From NCBI GenBank assembly GCA_003141795.1, contig PLNO01000215.1, positions 1-7,573 on the forward strand: a stretch of 7,573 nt of DNA, in the 5' to 3' direction. The notes below the pieces were generated by a model that was not told the origin of the DNA, searched no databases, and worked only from the letters and a program-made list of their open reading frames with translations. How positions within the stretch are numbered: the stretch's first letter is position 1; each line of letters opens with the position of its first letter. Shown here piece by piece: positions 1-6,123 of the stretch. Made by a program: the position numbers and the translations under genes. This stretch comes from Spirochaetaceae bacterium (GTDB taxonomy: Bacteria; Spirochaetota; Spirochaetia; SZUA-6; Fen-1364).

Positions 1-2046
1 GGCGCCGCCCCTGCGGGGGCGAAGGCCGCGCTCGAGCTCGCAAATGCATGCTTCCAGGGCAGCAACGTGCTCTCCGGCAGCGCTCGGGGCGTGGTGATCA
101 ACACCGGGGCCCGCACCTTTTTCGGCGCCATCGCGCGCAAGCTCGCGGGCCAGCGCTCCAAAACGAGCTTCGACAAGGGGATCTCGGGATTCACCTGGCT
201 CATGATCCAGTTCATGGTCGTGATGGTTGCCGTCGTGTTCCTCATCATCGGCATCACGAAGCACAACTGGATGGACGCCCTGCTCTTCGGTCTGGCCGTT
301 GCCGTGGGGCTCACCCCGGAGATGCTCCCCATGATCGTCACGGTGAACCTCGCCAAAGGCGCTTTGGCGATGTCCAAGAAGAAGGTCATCGTCAAGCGGT
401 TGAACTCGATCCAGAACTTTGGCGCCATCGACGTGCTCTGTACGGACAAGACCGGCACCCTCACCCAGGACAGGGTAGTGCTTGAAAAGTACGTCGACGT
501 ATCGGGCAAGCAGAGCGACGACGTCCTGCGCTACGCCTACATGAACAGCTTCTACCAGACCGGCCTGCGCAATCTCCTCGACAGGTCGGTGCTCGCCCAC
601 ACCGAGTTCGAAGTGGAACGAAGGTGCCAGAAGGTTGACGAGATCCCGTTCGACTTCACGCGGAAGCGCATGTCCGTGGTCGTGGATTATGAGGGAGACC
701 ACGTGCTGATCTGCAAAGGCGCCGTGGAGGACGTGTTCAAGGTCTGTTCCTCCTACCAGGTGGAAGACGACGTGTTCCCGCTCATCGACATGATCAAGCA
801 GGACGTCCTGGAGGACTACGAGGCTCTCAGCGCTGACGGCTACCGTGTGCTCGCAATCGGCTACCGGGAGTTCACCCGGGAGAAGACCACCTTCTCCGCC
901 ACCGATGAAAGCGACATGATCCTCCTCGGATATATCGCCTTCTTCGATCCGCCCAAGGAGTCCACCGCGCAGGCGCTGAAGGCGTTGAAGGATGCGGGGG
1001 TTGCCGTAAAGATCCTCACGGGCGACAATGACCTCGTCACGCGCAAGGTGTGCAAGGACGTGGGCATCGACGTGGAGCATCTGGTGACGGGACCCCAGCT
1101 CCAGGGGCTCACCCCCGCGCAGTTCCTCGATACCGCGGAGAAGGCCACGGTGCTTGCGCGCCTTTCACCCACCCAGAAGGAACAGGTCATCCAGGCACTG
1201 CAGGGCAACGGACATGTCGTCGGGTTCATGGGTGACGGCATCAATGACGCTCCGGCGCTCAAGAAGGCGGACGTCGGGATCTCCGTGGACACGGCGGTGG
1301 ACGTGGCCAAGGAGGCGGCGGATATCGTCCTTCTGGAAAAGAGCCTCCTCGTCCTTGACGCCGGGATCATCGAGGGCCGCAAGGTCTTCGGCAACATCAT
1401 CAAGTACATCCGCATGGGAGCAAGCTCCAATTTCGGGAACATGTTCAGCGTGCTGGGCGGCAGTCTGTTCCTCCCCTTCCTCCCCATGCTCCCGATCCAG
1501 GTGCTCACGAACAACATGCTCTACGACGTGTCGCAGATCGGCATTCCCTCGGACACGGTGGACCCCGAGTTCACGACCGTGCCGAGGAAATGGAACATCG
1601 GCAACATCCGACGGTTCATGTACTTCATCGGGCCCATGAGCTCGATCTTCGACTACGCGACGTTCTTCCTGATGCTCTTCTTCTTCGGGTGCATCGCCTT
1701 TGCGAATCCCGCGACAACGGGGCCCATGAAGGAGTATTACGAAAAGCTCTTCCATACGGGCTGGTTCGTGGAGTCCATTCTCACCCAGACCCTGATCGTA
1801 CATGTCATACGGACCAGGAAGATCCCTTTCATCCAGAGTCGCGCCAGCCCCGTGATGTTCTTCTTTACACTTCTGGTCATGGCCATCGGCGTCGCACTCC
1901 CCTACATTCCTCCCATAGCGAGCCTGCTCGGCTTCGTGCCGCTGCCGGCCATCTACTGGGCGTGGATAGCGGGATTCCTCGTTCTCTACTGCACGCTCAC
2001 GCACTTCGTGAAGAGCTGGTTCTTCAAGAAATACGGGGTCGATTAG
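1..2046 (+). CDS. mgtA: Mg2+-importing P-type ATPase (MgtA/MgtB family, type IIIB), 5' end outside window
   Basis: This is the C-terminal 681 residues of an inner-membrane ATPase that imports Mg2+ using ATP and a phospho-aspartate intermediate. The frame is open from base 1 and already reads as pump (ELANACFQGSNVLSG), so the first start-like codon in the window, GTG at 67, is not the real start. Numbering from base 1, TM4 carries VGLTPEMLP (P106-E107), the MgtA form of the P-type PEGL signature. The phosphorylation motif CTDKTGTLTQD has Asp149, the nucleotide-binding KGA is at 239, ILTGDN follows, and the hinge MGDGINDAPAL has Asp412 and Asp416. About six hydrophobic segments fill residues 460-680. 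MgtA proteins are near 900 residues, so roughly 215 N-terminal residues are missing. All catalytic motifs seen are intact. It ends in the first copy of a 27-bp repeat and leads an apparent operon. The family is certain; the substrate Mg2+ is inferred from the family. Confidence 0.93.
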   Translation, partial: GAAPAGAKAALELANACFQGSNVLSGSARGVVINTGARTFFGAIARKLAGQRSKTSFDKGISGFTWLMIQFMVVMVAVVFLIIGITKHNWMDALLFGLAVAVGLTPEMLPMIVTVNLAKGALAMSKKKVIVKRLNSIQNFGAIDVLCTDKTGTLTQDRVVLEKYVDVSGKQSDDVLRYAYMNSFYQTGLRNLLDRSVLAHTEFEVERRCQKVDEIPFDFTRKRMSVVVDYEGDHVLICKGAVEDVFKVCSSYQVEDDVFPLIDMIKQDVLEDYEALSADGYRVLAIGYREFTREKTTFSATDESDMILLGYIAFFDPPKESTAQALKALKDAGVAVKILTGDNDLVTRKVCKDVGIDVEHLVTGPQLQGLTPAQFLDTAEKATVLARLSPTQKEQVIQALQGNGHVVGFMGDGINDAPALKKADVGISVDTAVDVAKEAADIVLLEKSLLVLDAGIIEGRKVFGNIIKYIRMGASSNFGNMFSVLGGSLFLPFLPMLPIQVLTNNMLYDVSQIGIPSDTVDPEFTTVPRKWNIGNIRRFMYFIGPMSSIFDYATFFLMLFFFGCIAFANPATTGPMKEYYEKLFHTGWFVESILTQTLIVHVIRTRKIPFIQSRASPVMFFFTLLVMAIGVALPYIPPIASLLGFVPLPAIYWAWIAGFLVLYCTLTHFVKSWFFKKYGVD

Positions 2047-2121
2047 AATGTCGCCAGGAGCGACCGCGATTAGAATGTCGCCAGGAGCGACCGCGACTAG
2101 AATGTCGCCAGGAGCGACCGC
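2041..2121 (+). repeat. Three tandem 27-bp repeats spanning the mgtA stop and the EIIA ribosome binding site
   Basis: Three head-to-tail units lie at 2041-2067, 2068-2094 and 2095-2121. The first two are identical and the third differs by one base (GATTAG becomes GACTAG). The first unit contains the last codon and TAG stop of the ATPase gene. Each unit carries TAGAATG, then AGGAG, then CGACCGC. Only in the last unit is AGGAG (2110-2114) followed at 7 nt by the ATG of the EIIA gene. Because 27 is a multiple of three, each unit repeats the TAG in the ATPase frame, giving three successive in-frame stops, and the ATPase and EIIA frames are the same. The near-perfect identity suggests recent duplication by slippage. 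Confidence 0.95.
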
Positions 2122-2125
2122 ATGA
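2048..2125 (+). CDS. Possible 25-residue repeat-encoded coupling peptide between mgtA and the EIIA gene
   Basis: A small ORF starts at an ATG one base after the mgtA stop (TAGAATG) and ends in a TGA that overlaps the EIIA start as ATGA. It reads the 27-bp repeat in the +1 frame and gives three nonapeptide units beginning MSPGATA: MSPGATAIR, MSPGATATR and MSPGATA. A GGGG run at about 2035-2038 could be a weak ribosome binding site for the first ATG. The stop/start arrangement is what translational coupling between the pump and EIIA would need. The peptide itself has no recognisable function. It may be only a by-product of the duplication, because any gene starting ATGA has a TGA in that frame. 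Confidence 0.3.
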   Translation: MSPGATAIRMSPGATATRMSPGATA

Positions 2126-2928
2126 AAAGCCTTCTTGACGCTCTGCAGGAAGGGAGGCTCATCGAGCTTCCCGAAGCGGACAAGGACAGGAGCCTCCAGT
2201 ACCTGGGCACCCTGATCGAAGCGATCCCCGACTTCAGGAGCGGGCTGGACTTCAACGGCGCCGTGATGAACCGGGAGAAAGCGGCGAATACCGGGATCGG
2301 GCACGGATGGGCCTGCCCGCATGGACGTGTCTCGGGGGAAGGGGACCTGTTCTGCGCCATCGGATGGAGCCCCACGGGTCTGGACTACGGCGCTCCGGAC
2401 GCAGAACCGGTGCGGATCCTCGTCATGCATTACATCCCCGACTCCCAGAAGAACGTGTACCTGCGGGAAATTTCCGGCCTGGCAAAGGCGATCCAGAGGA
2501 ACCCCGCGCTCGGTGAGCTGTCCAGCCTCCACGACCTGGGCGAAGTGCGCCACAGGCTCATCGACCTGCTGACCGCCGCGGTGGAAAGCGCGCTGCCGGA
2601 CGTGAAGGCGCGCATGATCCAACTGGAGGCAAAGCAGGCAGTTTCCGCGCTCGCGGAGACCCTGCCCACGGACGTGCTCTCCACGCTGGACCTGATCGCG
2701 CTTTCCATCCTGATAGTTCCGGCGGGACGGCCCGTGGTGCTGGCCCAGGACAAGGATATCATCGCTTCGATCGAATCGGCGACGGATATCGTCACGCAAC
2801 TCGCCGCGCGCATCCCCTTCGACAGGGCGGGCTATCGGATCATCACCCGCGCGGTCTCCTCGTACCAGCCCGACCGGCTCCTCTACGATTGCATCGCGGT
2901 CAAGCTCTCCAACGCCCAGAAGAAATAG
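2122..2928 (+). CDS. PTS EIIA-domain (PtsN/fructose-type) regulatory protein with unknown C-terminal domain
   Basis: This cytoplasmic protein of 268 residues has an EIIA type-2 domain over roughly residues 5-152. The signature NREKAANTGIGHGWACPHGR places the phosphorylatable histidine at His67 in a normal PHGR context. The next core stretch, LDYGAPDAEPVRILVMHYIP at about 87-106, is also typical. A single EIIA of this type is about 150 residues, so some 110 residues at the C-terminus (about 158-268) are extra; they are mixed alpha/beta in appearance and I do not recognise them. No EIIB, EIIC, HPr or EI gene is visible, so sugar transport is unlikely and a PtsN-like regulatory role is more likely. 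PtsN is known to control potassium transport in enterobacteria. Position behind the Mg2+ pump suggests an analogous role here, which is inference. Start: AGGAG 7 nt upstream. The next gene follows after 9 nt. Confidence 0.85.
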   Translation: MKSLLDALQEGRLIELPEADKDRSLQYLGTLIEAIPDFRSGLDFNGAVMNREKAANTGIGHGWACPHGRVSGEGDLFCAIGWSPTGLDYGAPDAEPVRILVMHYIPDSQKNVYLREISGLAKAIQRNPALGELSSLHDLGEVRHRLIDLLTAAVESALPDVKARMIQLEAKQAVSALAETLPTDVLSTLDLIALSILIVPAGRPVVLAQDKDIIASIESATDIVTQLAARIPFDRAGYRIITRAVSSYQPDRLLYDCIAVKLSNAQKK

Positions 2929-2937
2929 GGAGGTGCC

Positions 2938-3678
2938 ATGCGCGTCCACGCCGCTTACCAGAGGATCGTCGAGAAGCTCTTCTTCGGAGGCAGGAGCACG
3001 CGCCTCAGCGAGGCGGTCTCCTACATCGTGGCGAATCTCTTCCTCGTCGTCGTGGTGTTCTACATTCTCCTCAACACGATCGTTTACAACTGGACCGGGG
3101 CCCTGTACGCGCAGGGCTTCCACCTGAACACCGCATTGGACAACATCATCCCCTTCGCCCCTGCATGGGCGATCTTCTACCTCTACCTCTTCTATCCCCT
3201 CTCGGCGCTCACCATGGTGTGGTTCGCCCTGGTCGACTACAAACGCGGGTACGCTCTGGCCTTCTCCCTCATCCTCATCAACCTCGTCGCCGACATCGTC
3301 TACATGGTCTTCCCGGTGACCACCGACATCTACCGTCAGGCGCTGCTCGCCCACCCCATCGTGGGCAACCCGTTCGCCGATGCCATGTATGCGCACTACG
3401 CGGGGGACCCCTCCTTCGACTGCTTCCCGAGCCTCCATGCAGCGGTGGCAACCATCTGCGCGTACGCGTGGTATCGTTATGCCCGCATAACCGGCCGACG
3501 GCTGGTGTGGGGTGTGGCAATCGGCATGATCGCCGTGGCCGCGGGCGTCGTGCTCTCCACGCTCTTCGTGAAGCAGCACTACATCGCCGATGAGATCGCC
3601 GGGATCGCCCTCGCGCTGGGCATCGGCATCTGGATGTTCAACACGTTCTGGAAGAGGCAAATAACAGAACGTTCATGA
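2938..3678 (+). CDS. PAP2 superfamily membrane phosphatase / phosphotransferase (PAP2_3, inositol phosphotransferase-like)
   Basis: This integral membrane protein of 246 residues has about six hydrophobic segments, near 28-46, 71-97, 106-127, 165-180, 190-210 and 218-235. Two of the three PAP2 motifs are clear. C2 is FPSLHAA with His167. C3 is STLFVKQHYIAD with catalytic His214 and Asp218, where Ser207 stands in the place of the usual Arg. The classical C1 motif K-x6-RP is not evident, as is usual in the PAP2_3/Aur1-like branch, which acts on phospholipid or inositol-phosphate head groups. Likely substrates are therefore membrane lipid phosphates, but the exact one cannot be read from sequence. 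The start ATG has GGAGG at 2929-2933, and only 9 nt separate it from the EIIA gene, so the two are very probably cotranscribed. No convincing terminator follows. Confidence 0.85.
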   Translation: MRVHAAYQRIVEKLFFGGRSTRLSEAVSYIVANLFLVVVVFYILLNTIVYNWTGALYAQGFHLNTALDNIIPFAPAWAIFYLYLFYPLSALTMVWFALVDYKRGYALAFSLILINLVADIVYMVFPVTTDIYRQALLAHPIVGNPFADAMYAHYAGDPSFDCFPSLHAAVATICAYAWYRYARITGRRLVWGVAIGMIAVAAGVVLSTLFVKQHYIADEIAGIALALGIGIWMFNTFWKRQITERS

Positions 3679-3693
3679 TTCGCGCGGGAATGT

Positions 3694-3722
3694 TTATCAA
3701 ACTTTAATCTCGTTTCTATAGC
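3694..3722 (+). promoter_or_regulatory. Candidate sigma-70 promoter of the group 2 sigma factor gene
   Basis: In an AT-rich dip, TTATCA at 3694-3699 (4 of 6 to TTGACA) is followed after 17 bp by TATAGC at 3717-3722 (4 of 6 to TATAAT). Transcription would start near 3729, leaving about 50 nt of leader before the ATG at 3781. The local drop in GC content supports a regulatory region, but the match is moderate and other hexamer choices are possible. Confidence 0.35.
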
Positions 3723-3767
3723 ACTCCCGGTCCGCCGTGGATAGATTCCCTTCAGCACACGATTGGT

Positions 3768-3773
3768 GGAGGG
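3768..3773 (+). promoter_or_regulatory. Ribosome binding site that fixes the sigma factor start
   Basis: GGAGGG lies 7 nt upstream of the ATG at 3781. An upstream in-frame TTG at 3763 would extend the protein by six residues, but it has no comparable site in front and its codons contain this one. The ATG at 3781 is therefore the better start. Confidence 0.8.
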
Positions 3774-3780
3774 TGATCGC

Positions 3781-4647
3781 ATGGGAAGTGTCTCGACGCT
3801 GGCAAAGGACAAGAGGACGCGCAGTGACGAGGAGAACCTTCTGCTCCTCTACCTGCGGGAGATCAACCGCATCCCTCTGCTCTCCCGCGCTGAGGAGGAA
3901 TCGCTGGCGCGCGAAGCCGCCCGGGGAAGCACGGCGGCCAAGGAAAAGCTCGTGCGGGCGAACCTCCGCTTCGTCATCAATGTCGCCAAGCGCTACCAGC
4001 ACCGCGGCCTTCCCCTGGAAGACCTGATCAGCGAAGGCAACATCGGCCTGCTCCACGCGATCGATCGCTTCGACGTGGAGAAGGGCTACCACTTCATCTC
4101 GTACGCCGTATGGTGGATCAGACAGGCCATCCTCACCGCTGTGAGTGAAAAATCCCGTATGATCCGCATTCCCGCCGGGCGCATCGGCGAGCTCGCCCGG
4201 ATGGAGCTCACGGACAATCCCCTGGACGACCGCATGGCCCGTCTCGTCAATGTCGCACGGGAGCCGATCTCCCTGGACGCCCCCATCGGCGCAGGCGACG
4301 ATGCATCCCCTTTCGGAGAGACGGTGCAGGACAGGAGCCGCCCGTCGCAGGAGGAACGGATCGTCGAGGATGCACTGCGGGAGGACATCGAGGCGGTGCT
4401 CGGCACCCTCGCGCGCAAAGAGGCGGAGATCCTCAGGGCGCGTTTCGGCCTGAACGGAAGGCGGGCGCTCTCCCTGCGCGAGCTGGGCAGCCGTTTCAAG
4501 CTCACCAAGGAGCGCATCAGGCAGATCGAGAAGCGGGCGATCCGCCAGCTCCAGAAATCCTCGCAGGGACCGCTGCTGCGCTCCTACATGGAGAGCGCAC
4601 CCACGGACAGATATCCGGCCGGTGGGGAAGCGGCGGATTCCGTCTGA
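3781..4647 (+). CDS. RNA polymerase sigma factor, sigma-70 family group 2 (RpoD/SigA-like, no region 1.1)
   Basis: This protein of 288 residues directs core RNA polymerase to promoters. Region 1.2 is LYLREINRIPLLSRAEEE at 23-40. Region 2 runs about 57-121 and includes ANLRFVINVAKRY, LEDLISEGNIGLLHAIDRFD and the -10 reading helix ISYAVWWIRQAI. Region 3 ends in EPISLDAPIG at 161-170. Region 4 covers about 190-260, with the -35 binding helix LTKERIRQIEKRAIRQL at 241-257. Region 1.1 is absent, so this is an alternative group 2 factor or a compact primary factor. Between RIP (129-131) and EPISL (161) there are 29 residues, where I recall about 50 in ordinary RpoD/SigA, so region 3.0-3.1 looks shortened. 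It stands alone after the PAP2 gene, with its own candidate promoter, and 97 nt upstream of the TPR gene. No anti-sigma partner is adjacent. Confidence 0.92.
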   Translation: MGSVSTLAKDKRTRSDEENLLLLYLREINRIPLLSRAEEESLAREAARGSTAAKEKLVRANLRFVINVAKRYQHRGLPLEDLISEGNIGLLHAIDRFDVEKGYHFISYAVWWIRQAILTAVSEKSRMIRIPAGRIGELARMELTDNPLDDRMARLVNVAREPISLDAPIGAGDDASPFGETVQDRSRPSQEERIVEDALREDIEAVLGTLARKEAEILRARFGLNGRRALSLRELGSRFKLTKERIRQIEKRAIRQLQKSSQGPLLRSYMESAPTDRYPAGGEAADSV

Positions 4648-4718
4648 GCCGTCTCACCGACATCCAATCCCTCCGCCGCCACGTAGAGAGTGATGAAGGG
4701 CGGAAAAAGCCCTCGATC

Positions 4719-4732
4719 GGACCACGTGGTCC
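4719..4732 (+). promoter_or_regulatory. 14-bp perfect palindrome directly before the TPR gene ribosome binding site
   Basis: GGACCACGTGGTCC is identical on both strands and ends one base before the AGGAGG at 4734-4739. On DNA it could be an operator with a CACGTG centre. In RNA it could form a GGACC/GGTCC hairpin with an ACGT loop beside the ribosome binding site. A competing pair, ATCGG (4716-4720) with CCGAT (4742-4746), would enclose the site and the start codon. Function is inferred only from position and symmetry. Confidence 0.4.
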
Positions 4733-4744
4733 CAGGAGGAACCG

Positions 4745-5248
4745 ATGAAACGACGATACGGTATCATGGTAGCGTTCCTGGTGAGCGCGAGTTTCATATT
4801 CGCGGCAGGGACGCCCGCTCCCAGTGGAAGCTCGGGCGGAAGCACTGCGGGCGGAGGAGGCGGGCGCGCCGTGACTTCGTCAGCGCCGACGGCGCAGGAT
4901 TACTATAACACCGGCTACGCGGCGGCTCAGGCCAAGCAGTACGATCAGGCCATCGCGGCCTTCACCAAGGCGATCAGCCTGAAGGCGGACTACGCGGAGG
5001 CCTACAACATGCTCGGGTTTTCCACGAGGAAGATGGGAAACGTCGACAAGGCCAAGACCTACTATGACACGGCGCTTCGGCTGAAGCCGGATTTTCCCGA
5101 GGCGCGGGAGTACTACGGGGAGGCCTACCTCCAGGAGGGCAACCTGGCAAAAGCCGTTCAGCAGTACATCATCCTGGCAAAAGCGCGCAATAAGAACGCC
5201 GACGAGCTTCTGGACCAGATCGACCAGTTCGTGAACAAGAAGGGGTAG
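4745..5248 (+). CDS. Exported TPR-repeat protein
   Basis: This protein of 167 residues has an N-terminal signal peptide: basic MKRRY, a hydrophobic core to about residue 20, and an AAG cleavage-like site near 20-22. A Gly/Ser-rich linker follows at about 27-46. Three tetratricopeptide repeats lie at about 52-85, 86-119 and 120-153, with typical spacing (for example YDQAIAAFTKAISLKADYAE). The rest is a short charged tail. No lipobox cysteine is present, so it is probably periplasmic or loosely envelope-bound. TPR units mediate protein-protein contacts and the partner is unknown. The start has AGGAGG 5 nt upstream. An intrinsic terminator begins 45 nt after the stop. Two 12-base copies of CCTGGCAAAAGC lie within the third repeat region. 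The specific role cannot be inferred. Confidence 0.85.
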   Translation: MKRRYGIMVAFLVSASFIFAAGTPAPSGSSGGSTAGGGGGRAVTSSAPTAQDYYNTGYAAAQAKQYDQAIAAFTKAISLKADYAEAYNMLGFSTRKMGNVDKAKTYYDTALRLKPDFPEAREYYGEAYLQEGNLAKAVQQYIILAKARNKNADELLDQIDQFVNKKG

Positions 5249-5292
5249 GGAGCTGGGGGGCCGAACCCGCCAGGTCCCTCCGAGGAATCTTC

Positions 5293-5332
5293 CCGGCCGG
5301 CCGATCCTCAGGGTGATGCCGGCCGGTTTTTT
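5293..5332 (+). terminator. Rho-independent terminator after the TPR gene
   Basis: A perfect 9-bp stem, CCGGCCGGC (5293-5301) with GCCGGCCGG (5318-5326), encloses a 16-nt loop in which ATC and GAT can add three more pairs. Six T residues follow at 5327-5332. The T run touches the stop codon of the convergent anti-sigma gene at 5333. Read from the minus strand the stem lacks a T run, so it mainly stops plus-strand transcription. Confidence 0.92.
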
Positions 5333-6052
5333 CTAGCGGGTGCTCATCGCGACGAGCCTGCCTGATGGCTGCGGGCTCCCGCCCGCGGGCTCTATCGTTA
5401 TCCCGATGCCGGTGAACTCCCTGAAATCCTTCGGCACTTCCAGGAGCAGGTTTCCATACCCGTCCCCGCTCACTCCGAAAACCCCGCAGCTCCTCTGCCC
5501 CGCGCTCTTGTACAGCCAGAGCTGGTAGACGTGGCCGCCGTCCAGCCGCGGGAGGCCGCGCACGGCAAGCACCCCGCCGTTGTCCTTGGGGTCCAGCACC
5601 ACCGTACCGAATGCCCCGGGCGCCGAGCCTTGCCCGACAAGCACGATCAGGGACAACCCGGGTGCCGCTTCGCGCGGGGAGGCGCCGCGAAGCCACTGAA
5701 CGAGATTGCCGGCGGCGAGGGCAACGATGAGCACGGCGGCAGCCGCAACGAGCGCGGGGCTCCTGAATGCGCCGCGGATCACCCGTGGACGGGCGGCAGA
5801 CGCGGCGGTATCACCGTGCTCCTGAGGCGTCGTCCTGATCCTCTGCATGATCGCCTCTTCCAGGCCGACGGGAGGCTGCGCGCCGGGGAGCCCCAGGGCC
5901 AACGAACCCAGAAGGCCCTCGCGGTCCTCCACATCCTTCCGGCAGGCCGCGCAGCGTTCGACATGCGCTCGGATGCGTCGCGCATCCCTTTCGGGGAGGG
6001 TCGTCAGCGAGTATTCATCGAGTAGGGACGGATCTGGATGTTCGTTTCTCAT
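5333..6052 (-). CDS. Membrane anti-sigma factor (zinc-finger N-terminus, RskA-like C-terminal domain)
   Basis: This single-pass protein of 239 residues would hold the adjacent ECF sigma factor inactive until a signal releases it. The N-terminal cytoplasmic domain has the ZAS motif H-x3-C-x2-C at His30, Cys34 and Cys37 (HVERCAAC). A linker rich in Ala and Pro leads to one membrane segment at about 99-119. The outer domain, about 131-239, has the RskA-type pattern GGHVYQLWLYKSAGQRSCGVF near 172-192. Release in the RskA family is by stepwise proteolysis, assumed rather than seen here. The ATG at 6050-6052 has only a weak GGGGA site 8 nt upstream and overlaps the stop of a small ORF as ATGA, which hints at translational coupling. 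The sigma gene ends 70 nt upstream on the same strand. The cognate pairing is inferred from this position. Confidence 0.88.
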   Translation of the reverse strand: MRNEHPDPSLLDEYSLTTLPERDARRIRAHVERCAACRKDVEDREGLLGSLALGLPGAQPPVGLEEAIMQRIRTTPQEHGDTAASAARPRVIRGAFRSPALVAAAAVLIVALAAGNLVQWLRGASPREAAPGLSLIVLVGQGSAPGAFGTVVLDPKDNGGVLAVRGLPRLDGGHVYQLWLYKSAGQRSCGVFGVSGDGYGNLLLEVPKDFREFTGIGITIEPAGGSPQPSGRLVAMSTR

Positions 6053-6123
6053 GCAAGGATTCCCCGGGCACGGTTCGCCCGCACATGATCATATACGGCC
6101 CTCAGCGGCTGCCGGATGTCCAT
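6049..6123 (-). CDS. Possible 24-residue coupling peptide between ECF sigma and anti-sigma genes
   Basis: The gap between the two genes is filled exactly by a 25-codon ORF. Its ATG overlaps the sigma stop as TAATG, and its TGA overlaps the anti-sigma start as ATGA. It begins MDIRQPLRAVYDHVR and ends ARGILA; it is basic with no membrane segment. GGGGAGG at 6131-6137, 7 nt before its ATG, is a stronger ribosome binding site than that of the anti-sigma gene. Translation through it would deliver ribosomes to the anti-sigma start and could fix the sigma to anti-sigma ratio. I know no family for it. It may be a chance ORF, and a sequencing indel creating the gap cannot be excluded. Confidence 0.4.
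   Translation of the reverse strand: MDIRQPLRAVYDHVRANRARGILA

Noticed and set aside
1165..3660. An 831-codon open frame on the minus strand across the pump, EIIA and PAP2 genes
   Set aside because: It lies opposite three well-supported genes, has a low-complexity His/Asp/Glu/Arg-rich composition typical of antisense frames in GC-rich DNA, and shows no domain motif.
3668..3694. Possible terminator after the PAP2 gene (AACGTTC with GAATGTT)
   Set aside because: The stem is 7 bp with a G-U pair and a 13-nt loop, and no T run follows. It is too weak to call.
3763..3780. Upstream TTG start for the group 2 sigma factor
   Set aside because: The ATG at 3781 has a well-spaced GGAGGG, while the TTG has no comparable ribosome binding site.
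4630..4679. Inverted repeat GCGGCGGA / TCCGCCGC around the sigma factor stop
   Set aside because: The 8-bp match is perfect, but the 34-nt gap and absence of a T run make a terminator unlikely. GCGG words are common in this DNA.
4697..4713. Small hairpin AGGGC-GGAAAAA-GCCCT in the TPR gene leader
   Set aside because: It is only 5 bp with no T run, and there is no sign that it attenuates transcription.
5142..5184. 12-base direct repeat CCTGGCAAAAGC
   Set aside because: Both copies lie in coding sequence for similar TPR helices, so codon reuse explains them without a mobile or recombination element.
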